IMG/VR virus record: IMGVR_UViG_3300017773_000048
Span: 1-35,958 of that record
Reading direction: 5' to 3' (one strand)
Length of the DNA: 35,958 bases
Origin: a virus
Part shown: one piece after another, positions 7,186 to 14,424 of the stretch
Layout of the letters: each line of letters begins with the position of its first letter
Position numbering within the stretch: the stretch's first letter is position 1
Position numbers and translations under genes: made by a program
The notes under the pieces: generated by a model
Databases searched by the model: none
What the model saw: the letters and a program-made list of their open reading frames with translations, nothing else
Told to the model about the DNA's origin: nothing

Positions 7186-7473
7186 ATGAAACTAGTAAGA
7201 ATCTCATCAGGAGAAGAAATCATTGGAGATGTCACTGAAAGTGATAACTCTGTTATCGTTAAAAATGGCTTTGTCCTAATCCCAGGCGGAGAAGGAAAGA
7301 TTGCATTTATGCCATTCATGCCATATACTAAGAATGCTAAAGATGGTCTTAAAATCAACAAGCAGTTTGTACTGTTTATTGCTGACCCATTAGATGAATT
7401 AGTACAACAGATTCAGGCACAACTTAAGCCTAAATCATCTTTAATTACACCAAACACGGATATCATAGTCTAA
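7186..7473 (+). CDS. Lsm/SH3-like small beta-barrel protein
   Basis: 95 residues. The start MKLVRISSGEEIIGDVTES is followed by a second strand (SVIVKNGFVLIP) and a segment IAFMPFMPYTKNA. This order of strands, with a GEEIIG turn, is the layout of Sm/Lsm-like proteins that recur in marine T4-like phages; RNA binding is suggested for such folds but not shown for this one. AAGGA precedes the ATG. It is the first gene after P3, and its stop overlaps the next start (TAATG), so it is co-translated with the MazG-like gene. Confidence 0.65.
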   Translation: MKLVRISSGEEIIGDVTESDNSVIVKNGFVLIPGGEGKIAFMPFMPYTKNAKDGLKINKQFVLFIADPLDELVQQIQAQLKPKSSLITPNTDIIV

Positions 7474-7781
7474 TGAATACAAGTGCTCGAACAGGTGAAT
7501 TGGTCCAGAAAATTGGTCAGTGGCATCAAGACAGAAATCTTATTGATGGAGCCACAGATAAGGACCAAGTATGTAAACTGATTCAGGAAGTCGGTGAACT
7601 TTCTGATAATGTATGTAAGGGTAAAGATGTCGCAGATGATATTGGAGATTGTATGGTAGTATTAATTAATATTGCTATGAGAAATAATCTCACTATCGAT
7701 AGATGTTTAGAAGTGGCGTATAATGATATCAAAGACCGAAAAGGTAAAATGGTAGATGGTATCTTTATCAAGGAGGAATAA
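7473..7781 (+). CDS. MazG-like nucleotide pyrophosphohydrolase
   Basis: A 102-residue all-alpha NTP pyrophosphatase-like protein. The core KLIQEVGELSDNVCKGKDVADDIGDCMVVL carries the paired acidic signature (E-x-x-E-like on the first helix, DDIGD on the second) that binds Mg2+ and hydrolyses (d)NTPs to monophosphates. Marine phages often carry MazG homologues, and related enzymes in T-even phages remove competing dCTP when cytosine is replaced. Placed immediately before two DNA-glycosyltransferase-like genes, it may clean the nucleotide pool for DNA modification, but a general housekeeping role is equally possible. Overlaps are TAATG on the left and TAATG on the right. Confidence 0.75.
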   Translation: MNTSARTGELVQKIGQWHQDRNLIDGATDKDQVCKLIQEVGELSDNVCKGKDVADDIGDCMVVLINIAMRNNLTIDRCLEVAYNDIKDRKGKMVDGIFIKEE

Positions 7782-8680
7782 TGGCAGGTAATCAACCAAA
7801 ATATCCAATCTATATTATATCAAAGGGTCGTGCTGACACTAGACTAACAGTTAAGACACTAGAAGCAAACGGCACACCTTATACTATAGTAATTGAACCT
7901 CAAGAGTATAACGATTATGCGGCAGTCATTGACCCAGCCAATATTCTAGTTACTCCATTTACTAATCTAGGTCTAGGTTCTATACCAGTCCGTAACTTTG
8001 TTTGGGAACATGCATGTTCTACTGGTGCTGAAAGACATTGGATTCTTGATGATAATATACAACATATGTATAGACTCCATAAGAATGCTAAGATTAAGGT
8101 AACAGATGGTACTTGTTTCACTGCGTGTGAAGAGTTTACCGACCGATATGAAAATGTTAAAATGTCTGGTATGAACTATAGTTATTTCCTACCTGCGACT
8201 ACCAAGCGACCTCCATATTATCATAACACTAGGGTATATTCATGTATCTTATTGGCGAATGATATCTATCCAGAGTTTGCGTGGAGAGGCCGATTCAATG
8301 AAGATACAGATTTATCTCTAAGAATTATGAAGGCTGGTTATCATACTTTCCTATTTAACAACTTTAATTGTGGTAAGATTACTACTATGACAATGAAAGG
8401 TGGTAATACGGAAGAGTTATATAACATTGACCAAACAGGTGACCAAGGCAATCGTAAAGGTAATGATGATTTTGATAACAGAAGAGAGTTTGCAGAATCA
8501 TTAAGACGACAACATCCAGATTGTGTTAAAGTTACTTGGAAGTGGGGTAGGTGGCATCACCACATTGATTACTCTATATTCCAAAAAGAAAAACCAACTC
8601 TCAAACCAGACCTAAATATACCTAAGGTAACAGACAATAAAGGTCTTAAACTAGTCAGATTAAAGAAGGAGGCAGTATAA
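7781..8680 (+). CDS. TET-associated-type glycosyltransferase (first copy)
   Basis: A 299-residue GT-A-like glycosyltransferase. The N-terminal YPIYIISKGRAD is the mark of the TET-associated glycosyltransferase (TAGT) family, followed by TLEANGTPYTIVIEPQEY, RNFVWEHA, and the acidic metal-binding motif WILDDNIQ near residue 90. Further on are EDTDLSLRIMKAGY and a GGN motif. In phages, this family adds sugars to hydroxymethylcytosine made by TET oxygenases. A ribosome site AAGGAGGA precedes the ATG, and the gene overlaps both neighbours by TAATG. No TET enzyme or cytosine methyltransferase is in this window, so the acceptor base is unknown. Confidence 0.8.
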   Translation: MAGNQPKYPIYIISKGRADTRLTVKTLEANGTPYTIVIEPQEYNDYAAVIDPANILVTPFTNLGLGSIPVRNFVWEHACSTGAERHWILDDNIQHMYRLHKNAKIKVTDGTCFTACEEFTDRYENVKMSGMNYSYFLPATTKRPPYYHNTRVYSCILLANDIYPEFAWRGRFNEDTDLSLRIMKAGYHTFLFNNFNCGKITTMTMKGGNTEELYNIDQTGDQGNRKGNDDFDNRREFAESLRRQHPDCVKVTWKWGRWHHHIDYSIFQKEKPTLKPDLNIPKVTDNKGLKLVRLKKEAV

Positions 8681-9039
8681 TGGCAAGTAAAAATAATTCA
8701 ACCAAAGATAGACAAATCAATTACGAAGGTGAAAGTCTATTTGTATTATCAGGAGAAGAAGAGGCAGAGACACCACATCAGTGGGATTCAATGCCAGAGT
8801 TTGACCAGAAGCAGAATGAGGCATGGAAATGTATTAAGGTAAGATTCCGTAATGAAGAAGACCTATTGGCATTTGCAGAACTTATTGGCCAAACAGTAAC
8901 ACCTAAAACAAAAGGTGTTTGGTATCCACCTGCGGACAAAAGTAAGAACTCGCTTCTTAGATGGATGCATGAAGACCAAATTGATGGCAACCCAGATGTT
9001 GACGAAGTAATTGACGAAGGACATATTCTAGTAGAATAA
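8680..9039 (+). CDS. Small acidic protein between two glycosyltransferases
   Basis: A 119-residue soluble acidic protein. Its recognisable core is WDSMPEFDQ, then a strand CIKVRFRNEEDLLAFAELIG, then QTVTPKTKGVWYPP. I have seen this MPEF / FRNEEDLLAFAELIG / KTKxxWYP pattern in phage proteins encoded near DNA modification enzymes, but no biochemical role is known to me. Its location inside the operon, with TAATG overlaps to a glycosyltransferase on each side, makes a partner or accessory role in DNA modification plausible. The C-terminus (DGNPDVDEVIDEGHILVE) is very acidic and may be flexible. Confidence 0.6.
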   Translation: MASKNNSTKDRQINYEGESLFVLSGEEEAETPHQWDSMPEFDQKQNEAWKCIKVRFRNEEDLLAFAELIGQTVTPKTKGVWYPPADKSKNSLLRWMHEDQIDGNPDVDEVIDEGHILVE

Positions 9040-9950
9040 TGACAAACTTAAACAAATATATAGTAGAGCACAATCCTTTATTTAGTGATGAAGCTGACTT
9101 TGATATAGTAACATATGTTTCTGACCTTATATCAGAACATGAAAATTATACAGATGTATCTCATCCTATATATGTCCCAAGTAAGGGAAGAGCAGATTGT
9201 GCATTTACTCCTAAAACATTATTAGAAGAAAATATACCATATAAGTTGTTTGTTGAACCTCAAGATTATGAAGAGTATTCCAAATATCACGATAAAGATA
9301 TATTAGTTAATATTGAAGCTAACGATAGAGGCATTTCATATGTCAGAAACTTTATCAAAGAATACTCTAAAGCCCAAGGTGATACATATCACTGGCAAAT
9401 GGATGATGATATTAAAAAGTTTAGAATCAGAATGAATGATAAGAATGTTGTGGTTAAAGGTATCAATGCCTTGGCCGTGGTAGAAAAGACAATTGGTCTA
9501 TTCTCTAATGTTGCCATATCAGGCCTTACAAGTCCAGCATTTGCTTTTAGTAAAAGATATCCAGTTAAAGTAAACCAACTCGCATACAGCTGTGTTCTCA
9601 TTAAGAATGAAGCTGATGTTACTTGGCCAGAAAATCTATCAGGTGTAGAGGACTGGCATTATACACTCACAGCCTTAGAAAACAAGTGGTGTACAATTTC
9701 TTTCTCTCATATTCTATTTGATGCTCCTGGTACTGCGACTCAAAAAGGTGGTAATATGAACCACTGGGAAAGTAAAGAGAAGAGACGCAAACTCTATGAG
9801 AGATTTGTTAAGGTATGGCCTAAGAACTTTAGAGTTGTTGAGTTAGTAGAAGGTTCACATAAGGGTTGGAAGTTACAACACAAACGAAGATTTTTTACGG
9901 ACTATAAAAATTTAAAATTAATTTTAAAAACCCCTTTACAATCAGATTAA
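9039..9950 (+). CDS. TET-associated-type glycosyltransferase (second copy)
   Basis: A 303-residue paralogue of the gene at 7781, with a 40-residue N-terminal extension. The matching blocks are HPIYVPSKGRAD, KTLLEENIPYKLFVEPQDY, GISYVRNFIKEY, the acidic WQMDDDIKKF (versus WILDDNIQ in the first copy), LAYSCVLI (versus VYSCILL) and QKGGN (versus MKGGN). The segment corresponding to EDTDLSLR is changed to EDWHYTLTA. That difference, and the low overall identity, suggest a different sugar or acceptor. The two copies may act in sequence on one base. Its stop codon lies inside promoter P4. Confidence 0.75.
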   Translation: MTNLNKYIVEHNPLFSDEADFDIVTYVSDLISEHENYTDVSHPIYVPSKGRADCAFTPKTLLEENIPYKLFVEPQDYEEYSKYHDKDILVNIEANDRGISYVRNFIKEYSKAQGDTYHWQMDDDIKKFRIRMNDKNVVVKGINALAVVEKTIGLFSNVAISGLTSPAFAFSKRYPVKVNQLAYSCVLIKNEADVTWPENLSGVEDWHYTLTALENKWCTISFSHILFDAPGTATQKGGNMNHWESKEKRRKLYERFVKVWPKNFRVVELVEGSHKGWKLQHKRRFFTDYKNLKLILKTPLQSD

Positions 9951-9963
9951 AATGTAGTATAAT
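9935..9963 (+). promoter_or_regulatory. Early-type promoter P4
   Basis: TTTACA (9935-9940), 17 bp, TATAAT (9958-9963), preceded by AAAATGTAG. The next ATG is at 9973, so the expected start point (about 9970) leaves almost no leader. Confidence 0.85.
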
Positions 9964-9972
9964 ATACCTATT

Positions 9973-10899
9973 ATGGATAAAGTATCAGGCACACTATTTG
10001 AATCACTCTTTGATGTTCAGACTAACAAGAGTATAGATTTACCCACATTCAAAGACTTTGAAACAATACTATATCGACTTTCCGAGAAACCCAGAAAAGA
10101 TAAAAAGTCTGCAGAACTAATGTCTCCTGCTTTTTATTCTGCTGGTACTACAAGAAAGAATGATAATGTACAAGGTTGGGGTGGCTGGTGTGCCATAGAT
10201 GTAGATGATTGCACCGAGGACTTACAAGAGTTCTTGGACAAGAAATGTAAAGATTATCATTATATCTGTTACTCTACTGCTTCATCCACAAAAGACTTGC
10301 CAAAGTTTAGACTTGTCTTTCCCCTTACAGAGTTTGTTAACAAAGACAATATTAAACACTTCTGGTATGCCCTCAACAAAGAACTTGGTGAAATGGGTGA
10401 TATCCAGACCAAAGATTTATCAAGAATGTATTACATCCCTGGCAAGTATGCTAATGCGCATAACTTTATCTTTACTAAACAAGGTGAGCCAATATCTCCC
10501 CATGATATTATGTCTCGCCATGAGTATATAGAAAAAAGTGGGAATTCATTCTTTGATAAATTACCTAAGAAGATGCAAGAGGCCATGATGGCTCACATGA
10601 AATCTTCACTAACTAATACTAAGGTATCATGGACTGGTTATAAAGACTGTCCGTTTTTTCCAAAGAAATTAGAACAAGAATATAGAACGATTACAGGCAG
10701 TGGCTGGTATCATAAAATGTATCAGATTATGGTGGCACTAGCAGGTAACGCTATAAGTAACAAGTATCCAATTACCTCTAAAGAAATCGCCTACTTATGT
10801 AGAGAATTAGATTTAGATACAGGCAATTGGTATAATAAAAGACCATTAGATAAAGAGGCAGAAAGAGCCTTAGAATTTGTACATAGGAATAGTTTATGA
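9973..10899 (+). CDS. Primase-like protein of AEP/PrimPol type
   Basis: 308 residues. The order of motifs WCAIDVDD (metal-binding Asp pair), YHYICYSTASSTKDLPKFRLVFPL, and DLSRMYYIPGKY matches the archaeo-eukaryotic primase fold of phage and plasmid replication primases, where the middle segment usually reads YSTHSHTPEKPRLRLIIPL. A C-terminal helical region from about residue 230 resembles the PriCT domain. T4 itself uses a DnaG-type primase (gp61), which is not in this window. The ATG at 9973 has no ribosome binding site and sits about 10 bases after the -10 box, so a leaderless transcript is likely. The 3' end overlaps the next gene (ATGA). Confidence 0.55.
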   Translation: MDKVSGTLFESLFDVQTNKSIDLPTFKDFETILYRLSEKPRKDKKSAELMSPAFYSAGTTRKNDNVQGWGGWCAIDVDDCTEDLQEFLDKKCKDYHYICYSTASSTKDLPKFRLVFPLTEFVNKDNIKHFWYALNKELGEMGDIQTKDLSRMYYIPGKYANAHNFIFTKQGEPISPHDIMSRHEYIEKSGNSFFDKLPKKMQEAMMAHMKSSLTNTKVSWTGYKDCPFFPKKLEQEYRTITGSGWYHKMYQIMVALAGNAISNKYPITSKEIAYLCRELDLDTGNWYNKRPLDKEAERALEFVHRNSL

Positions 10900-12083
10900 A
10901 AATAACAGTAGTAGGTTCGGGTTACGTTGGTATGGCTAACGCAGTAATGTTTGCCAAGAAACATGATGTAACAATTTTAGACATTGATAAGTTAAGAGTA
11001 GCTTCAATTAACCTTGGCGTATCAACCATTGAAGATAAAGATATATCGGATGAACTAGCTGAAGGCAAGTTATCACTTAAGGCGACCATGGATAAGAAGA
11101 CTGCATATTCAGATGCTGACTGGGTGGTCATCGCAACACCAACTGATTATGATGAAGCAACAAACTACTTTAACACAGATACTGTTGAAGGTTGTATTAG
11201 AGATGCAGTAGAATATAATGCTGACTGGGATAAAAGTTCAACCACAATAGTAGTTAAGTCAACTATACCTGTAGGATTCATTGATGATATGCAAGAGAAG
11301 TATACGAAGTCAGTTATATTCTCTCCAGAATTCTTAAGAGAAGGCACAGCGTTAAGAGACTGTCTACGACCAGAAAGAATTGTAGTAGGTGATATTGGTT
11401 ACAATGGTGAATCGTTTGCCAAACTTATTAATGAATGTATTATACCAAACTTCCCATCGCCACCAGTTAATCTATGTGGAACTAAAGAGGCAGAATCAAT
11501 TAAACTCTTTGCCAATACATACCTCGCGATGAGAGTATCATTTTTTAATGAATTAGATATGTACGCAGAGGCAAATAATATGAACGCCTATTCTATTATA
11601 GAAGGTGTTACTGGAGATTCACGTATCGGTAGAGGTTATAGTAACCCATCATTTGGTTATGGCGGATACTGTTTTCCTAAAGATACAAAACAACTACTTG
11701 CCAATTTTAGAAAGCATCATATTCCTACCAAGATTATCCAAGGTATTGTATACGCGAATGAGAACAGAAAAGATTGGATTGCAAGAATGATACAACAGAA
11801 AGATAATGTATCAGTAGTAGGAATCTATAGACTAGCCATGAAATCTGGTTCAGATAATTATAGGTGTTCAGCCATACAAGGTGTTGTTGATAGACTTACT
11901 AAGGCTGGAGTCAAAGTTATTATTCATGAGCCTATGATTGAAGATGATAAGTTTTTAGGTTGTGTTATAGAAAATGACATAGATAAGTTTAACGAGCTAT
12001 CTGACATAATCGTGACCAATAGAATGTCTGATGATATCATTGAGTCAAAAGTATACACCAGAGATATATACAATAATAATTAA
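10896..12083 (+). CDS. ugd: UDP-glucose 6-dehydrogenase (nucleotide-sugar dehydrogenase)
   Basis: It would oxidise UDP-glucose to UDP-glucuronate with two NAD+. 395 residues, close to the E. coli Ugd length (388). The Rossmann motif VVGSGYVGMANA is at residues 5-16, followed by IATPTDYDEAT, STIPVGF, FSPEFLREGTALRD, a long Lys/Asn catalytic helix (ESIKLFANTYLAMRVSFFNE), and the catalytic cysteine in YGGYCFPKDTKQL (Cys259). The C-terminal UDP-binding domain is present (VVGIYRLAMKSGSDN). GDP-mannose dehydrogenase is the alternative in this superfamily. It overlaps the primase-like gene by ATGA, with AGGA at 10885-10888. Confidence 0.9.
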   Translation: MKITVVGSGYVGMANAVMFAKKHDVTILDIDKLRVASINLGVSTIEDKDISDELAEGKLSLKATMDKKTAYSDADWVVIATPTDYDEATNYFNTDTVEGCIRDAVEYNADWDKSSTTIVVKSTIPVGFIDDMQEKYTKSVIFSPEFLREGTALRDCLRPERIVVGDIGYNGESFAKLINECIIPNFPSPPVNLCGTKEAESIKLFANTYLAMRVSFFNELDMYAEANNMNAYSIIEGVTGDSRIGRGYSNPSFGYGGYCFPKDTKQLLANFRKHHIPTKIIQGIVYANENRKDWIARMIQQKDNVSVVGIYRLAMKSGSDNYRCSAIQGVVDRLTKAGVKVIIHEPMIEDDKFLGCVIENDIDKFNELSDIIVTNRMSDDIIESKVYTRDIYNNN

Positions 12084-12089
12084 AAAGAC

Positions 12090-12118
12090 TTTACTTTCAC
12101 TTAAAAGTGTAGTATAAT
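12090..12118 (+). promoter_or_regulatory. Early-type promoter P5
   Basis: TTTACT (12090-12095), 17 bp, TATAAT (12113-12118), with AAGTGTAG before the -10 box. It starts seven bases after the ugd stop and drives the SDR gene. Confidence 0.87.
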
Positions 12119-12142
12119 ATATCTATTAAACAAGGTAAAACT

Positions 12143-12994
12143 ATGAGCAAAATACTAGTAACAGGCGGAGAAGGATTTATTGGTTCTAATCTAATTAAAA
12201 GATTATTATCAGAAGGTCATCAAGTAGTATCAATAGATAACGGACACTCAAGTCAGATGTCAAATAGACACGATGGATGTTGGTATCTCTATGGTACTCC
12301 GATGGACTTATTTGGTGCATTACAACATCAAGAACAAACCTTTGATTATATATTTCACTTTGGCGAATATGCAAGAGTAGAACAATCGTTTAATGACTTT
12401 GATAAAGTAATAGATTATAACCTAAGACACTTCCCAGAAGTTCTAAAGTTTGCCAAACATCAGGATGCCAAAGTAATCTATTCTGGTTCATCTACTAAGT
12501 TTGCCACTAATACATCAGCCGCTTCACCATATGCATATACTAAAGCTCAGAATACTGAATTACTAAAGAACTATTCAGAATGGTTCGGCTTAGATTACAG
12601 TATAGTTTACTTCTATAATGTCTATGGAGATAATGAAATCAATGAAGGACAATACGCAACAGTAGTTGGTAAGTTCCTTAAGATGGTCAAAGATGGTGCA
12701 ACCACTTTACCTGTTACATCACCAGGTGTTCAAGTAAGAAACTTTACACACGTTGATGATATTGTAGAGGGTATTATACTTGCCGCATTTAAAGGTAGTG
12801 GAGATAACTATGGTATTGGTTCACCAGAACAACATTCAATACTAGATTTAGTTTCATATCTTAAAGTTCAACCAGAAATGCTACCAGAGAAAGCAGGTAA
12901 TAGATTAAATGGAGAACTTAAGACAGCAAAGGTAATTGACTTAGGCTGGAAACCAAAGAACACTTTACAAAAATATATAATGGAGAAATTATGA
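12143..12994 (+). CDS. NAD-dependent sugar epimerase/decarboxylase (extended SDR)
   Basis: 283 residues. NAD-binding TGGEGFIGSN (7-16), adenine-pocket segment VVSIDNGHSS, and the catalytic YxxxK in SPYAYTKAQ (Tyr130, Lys134), with Ser in YSGSSTK. It belongs with UDP-glucose 4-epimerases, UDP-glucuronate epimerases and UDP-glucuronate decarboxylases. The exact product cannot be read from motifs. Directly after UDP-glucose dehydrogenase, the natural substrate is UDP-glucuronate, giving UDP-galacturonate or UDP-xylose. It is shorter than typical epimerases (310-340). The last codons overlap the next gene (ATGA). Confidence 0.85.
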   Translation: MSKILVTGGEGFIGSNLIKRLLSEGHQVVSIDNGHSSQMSNRHDGCWYLYGTPMDLFGALQHQEQTFDYIFHFGEYARVEQSFNDFDKVIDYNLRHFPEVLKFAKHQDAKVIYSGSSTKFATNTSAASPYAYTKAQNTELLKNYSEWFGLDYSIVYFYNVYGDNEINEGQYATVVGKFLKMVKDGATTLPVTSPGVQVRNFTHVDDIVEGIILAAFKGSGDNYGIGSPEQHSILDLVSYLKVQPEMLPEKAGNRLNGELKTAKVIDLGWKPKNTLQKYIMEKL

Positions 12995-13497
12995 AATCAC
13001 CCAACTACGGAAATATAAGTTTATGGATTGCGGCAATAGTATGTTTAATTCTATTAGTACCAACACTTGCTGCTTCTGATGAAAACGGAGAACGATATTG
13101 TCTAGCTCAAAACATATACTTTGAATCAGCCAATCAACCATTTGCTGGAAGAGTTGCAGTTGCCAATGTGGCAGTTAATAGGTCAAATGATGCACAGTTT
13201 CCTAGTACTATATGTGATGTAGTATATCAAGCTAAATTAAGAGAGAACTGGAAAGGTAATATGGTTCCTATTAGAAATAAATGTCAGTTCAGTTGGTACT
13301 GCGATGGTAAGTCGGATGAACCTACAGATTCAACTACATGGATGGAATCGTTACATATCGCAGACTTAGTTATATCTGGAAAAATGCCAGACATTACAAG
13401 TGGCTCTCTATGGTATCATGCAGACTTTGTATCACCTTACTGGGCACCATATCTAACAGAAGTTGTTACTATTGACAATCATATATTTTATAAATAG
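12991..13497 (+). CDS. SleB-type cell wall hydrolase (putative endolysin)
   Basis: 168 residues. The N-terminal hydrophobic segment SLWIAAIVCLILLVPTLAAS (10-29) is a signal peptide or signal-anchor. The Hydrolase_2 (SleB) domain follows: YCLAQNIYFESANQPFAGRV with the catalytic Glu, then VAVNR, FPSTICDVVYQ, CQFSWYCDG and WYHADFVSPYW. SleB-like proteins cleave peptidoglycan and are the usual lysozyme-like enzymes of marine T4-like phages. With an N-terminal signal-anchor it could be a secreted (SAR-type) endolysin that needs no holin. GGAG precedes the ATG, which overlaps the SDR stop. Confidence 0.87.
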   Translation: MKSPNYGNISLWIAAIVCLILLVPTLAASDENGERYCLAQNIYFESANQPFAGRVAVANVAVNRSNDAQFPSTICDVVYQAKLRENWKGNMVPIRNKCQFSWYCDGKSDEPTDSTTWMESLHIADLVISGKMPDITSGSLWYHADFVSPYWAPYLTEVVTIDNHIFYK

Positions 13498-13505
13498 GAG
13501 TACAC

Positions 13506-13742
13506 ATGGAAATTAATGAACAATACGAATCAATATGTCAGGTAGACTGTACCGATAATGGTAAGACTATGGAGGCAGATGTATCTTTTTTCAAACCTAA
13601 AGACCTATGTAAAATATTATTCGAAGGTAAGATTGAAGTGTATTTAAGATATAATTCAAAACATCAAGTATATGTCGGCTCCAAAGCTGGTATGGAATTT
13701 ATAACCAAAGGACCCAAATTTATGGGTTCATTTAGATATTAG
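13506..13742 (+). CDS. Small unknown protein
   Basis: A 78-residue ORF behind AGGAG. It reads as an all-beta protein: strands ESICQVDCTDN, MEADVSFFKP, GKIEVYLRYNSKHQVYVGS and MEFITKG, with two cysteines near the start. No family is recognised. It lies between the SleB-type hydrolase and the GroES-like gene with spacings of 8 and 9 bases, so it is probably co-transcribed with both. Confidence 0.65.
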   Translation: MEINEQYESICQVDCTDNGKTMEADVSFFKPKDLCKILFEGKIEVYLRYNSKHQVYVGSKAGMEFITKGPKFMGSFRY

Positions 13743-13751
13743 GAGAAATAA

Positions 13752-14012
13752 ATGATTAAAATGATTGGCAGTAATGTACTAGTTACTGAAACAGAAAAAG
13801 AAAATACTACATCAGGTGGTATTATATTAACAGAGGCAATTACAAAGGGTAGTAAACCTGGCCTAGTTTTGGCTGTCGGCCCTAATGTTACAGATGTAGC
13901 AAAAGGTGATAGAGTATTCTTACAATGGGATAAAGCTATGGCAGTTGATGTAGAAGGTAAAGGTGGTGCTATTATTGATGAGTCGTTCATTAGGGCGGTA
14001 CTAAATGTATAG
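13752..14012 (+). CDS. GroES-like co-chaperonin
   Basis: An 86-residue Cpn10 family protein. The order MIGSNVLVTETEKENTTSGGIILTE, GLVLAVGPNV, KGDRVFLQWDKA matches GroES (usual length about 97): mobile-loop region with SGGI, then VLAVGP and GDRV. T4 uses gp31 in place of GroES to fold its capsid protein, and gp31 is hard to recognise by sequence; this one is clearly GroES-like. The mobile loop is short. It would cap host GroEL. AGGAG precedes the ATG, and the last 8 bases overlap the nuclease gene. Confidence 0.85.
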   Translation: MIKMIGSNVLVTETEKENTTSGGIILTEAITKGSKPGLVLAVGPNVTDVAKGDRVFLQWDKAMAVDVEGKGGAIIDESFIRAVLNV

Positions 14013-14424
14013 ATACAGAGTTTATATAACAAGAGTAGTTGACGGAGATACTGTCGATGTAGATATTGATTTAGGTTTCAGCACTATGCTAAGAAAGCAA
14101 AGAGTTAGAATGATGGCAATTGATACACCAGAATCCAGAACCAGAGACTTAGAAGAAAAGTTTTATGGTAAACAATCTAAATACTTCTTAGAAAGTATCT
14201 TAAAAGATAAGAAAATCCAACTAGTATCCCACGACAAAGGCAAGTTCGGTAGAATTTTAGGTGAACTCTTTATAGATGGATTAGAAACTTCAGTTAATCA
14301 AACCATGATTAATAACAATCATGCTGTCCCATACTATGGTGGCAATAAAGAAGAAACAGAAAACCACCATATGGCAAACCGTAAAGCTCTCAATGAGCAA
14401 GGCATTATTTACGTTGAAAAATAA
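14005..14424 (+). CDS. Thermonuclease-like (SNase) nuclease
   Basis: 139 residues of the staphylococcal nuclease fold: RVVDGDTVDVDIDLGF (metal-binding DGDT), then RVRMMAIDTPESR (conserved Arg and Asp), and KGKFGRILGELF with the second catalytic Arg. It lacks a signal peptide, so it should act inside the cell. Roles suggested for phage SNases include host DNA degradation or DNA processing, neither shown here. It overlaps the GroES-like gene on the left and the deaminase start on the right. Confidence 0.88.
   Translation: MYRYRVYITRVVDGDTVDVDIDLGFSTMLRKQRVRMMAIDTPESRTRDLEEKFYGKQSKYFLESILKDKKIQLVSHDKGKFGRILGELFIDGLETSVNQTMINNNHAVPYYGGNKEETENHHMANRKALNEQGIIYVEK

Noticed and set aside
10205-10531. 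Overlapping + strand frame within the primase-like gene
   Set aside because: Lies wholly inside a gene with conserved motifs; shadow frame.
12964-12992. TTTACA upstream of the SleB gene as another early promoter
   Set aside because: TATAAT-like bases are only about 5 bp away; nothing like a -10 box at 17 bp.
13489-13496. TATAAATA at the end of the SleB gene
   Set aside because: It is the codon run TAT AAA TAG in coding sequence and too close to the next ATG (13506) to leave its ribosome binding site in the RNA.
14321-14413. Upstream extension of the deaminase frame
   Set aside because: Covers the end of the thermonuclease gene in another frame, and encodes no deaminase family sequence.
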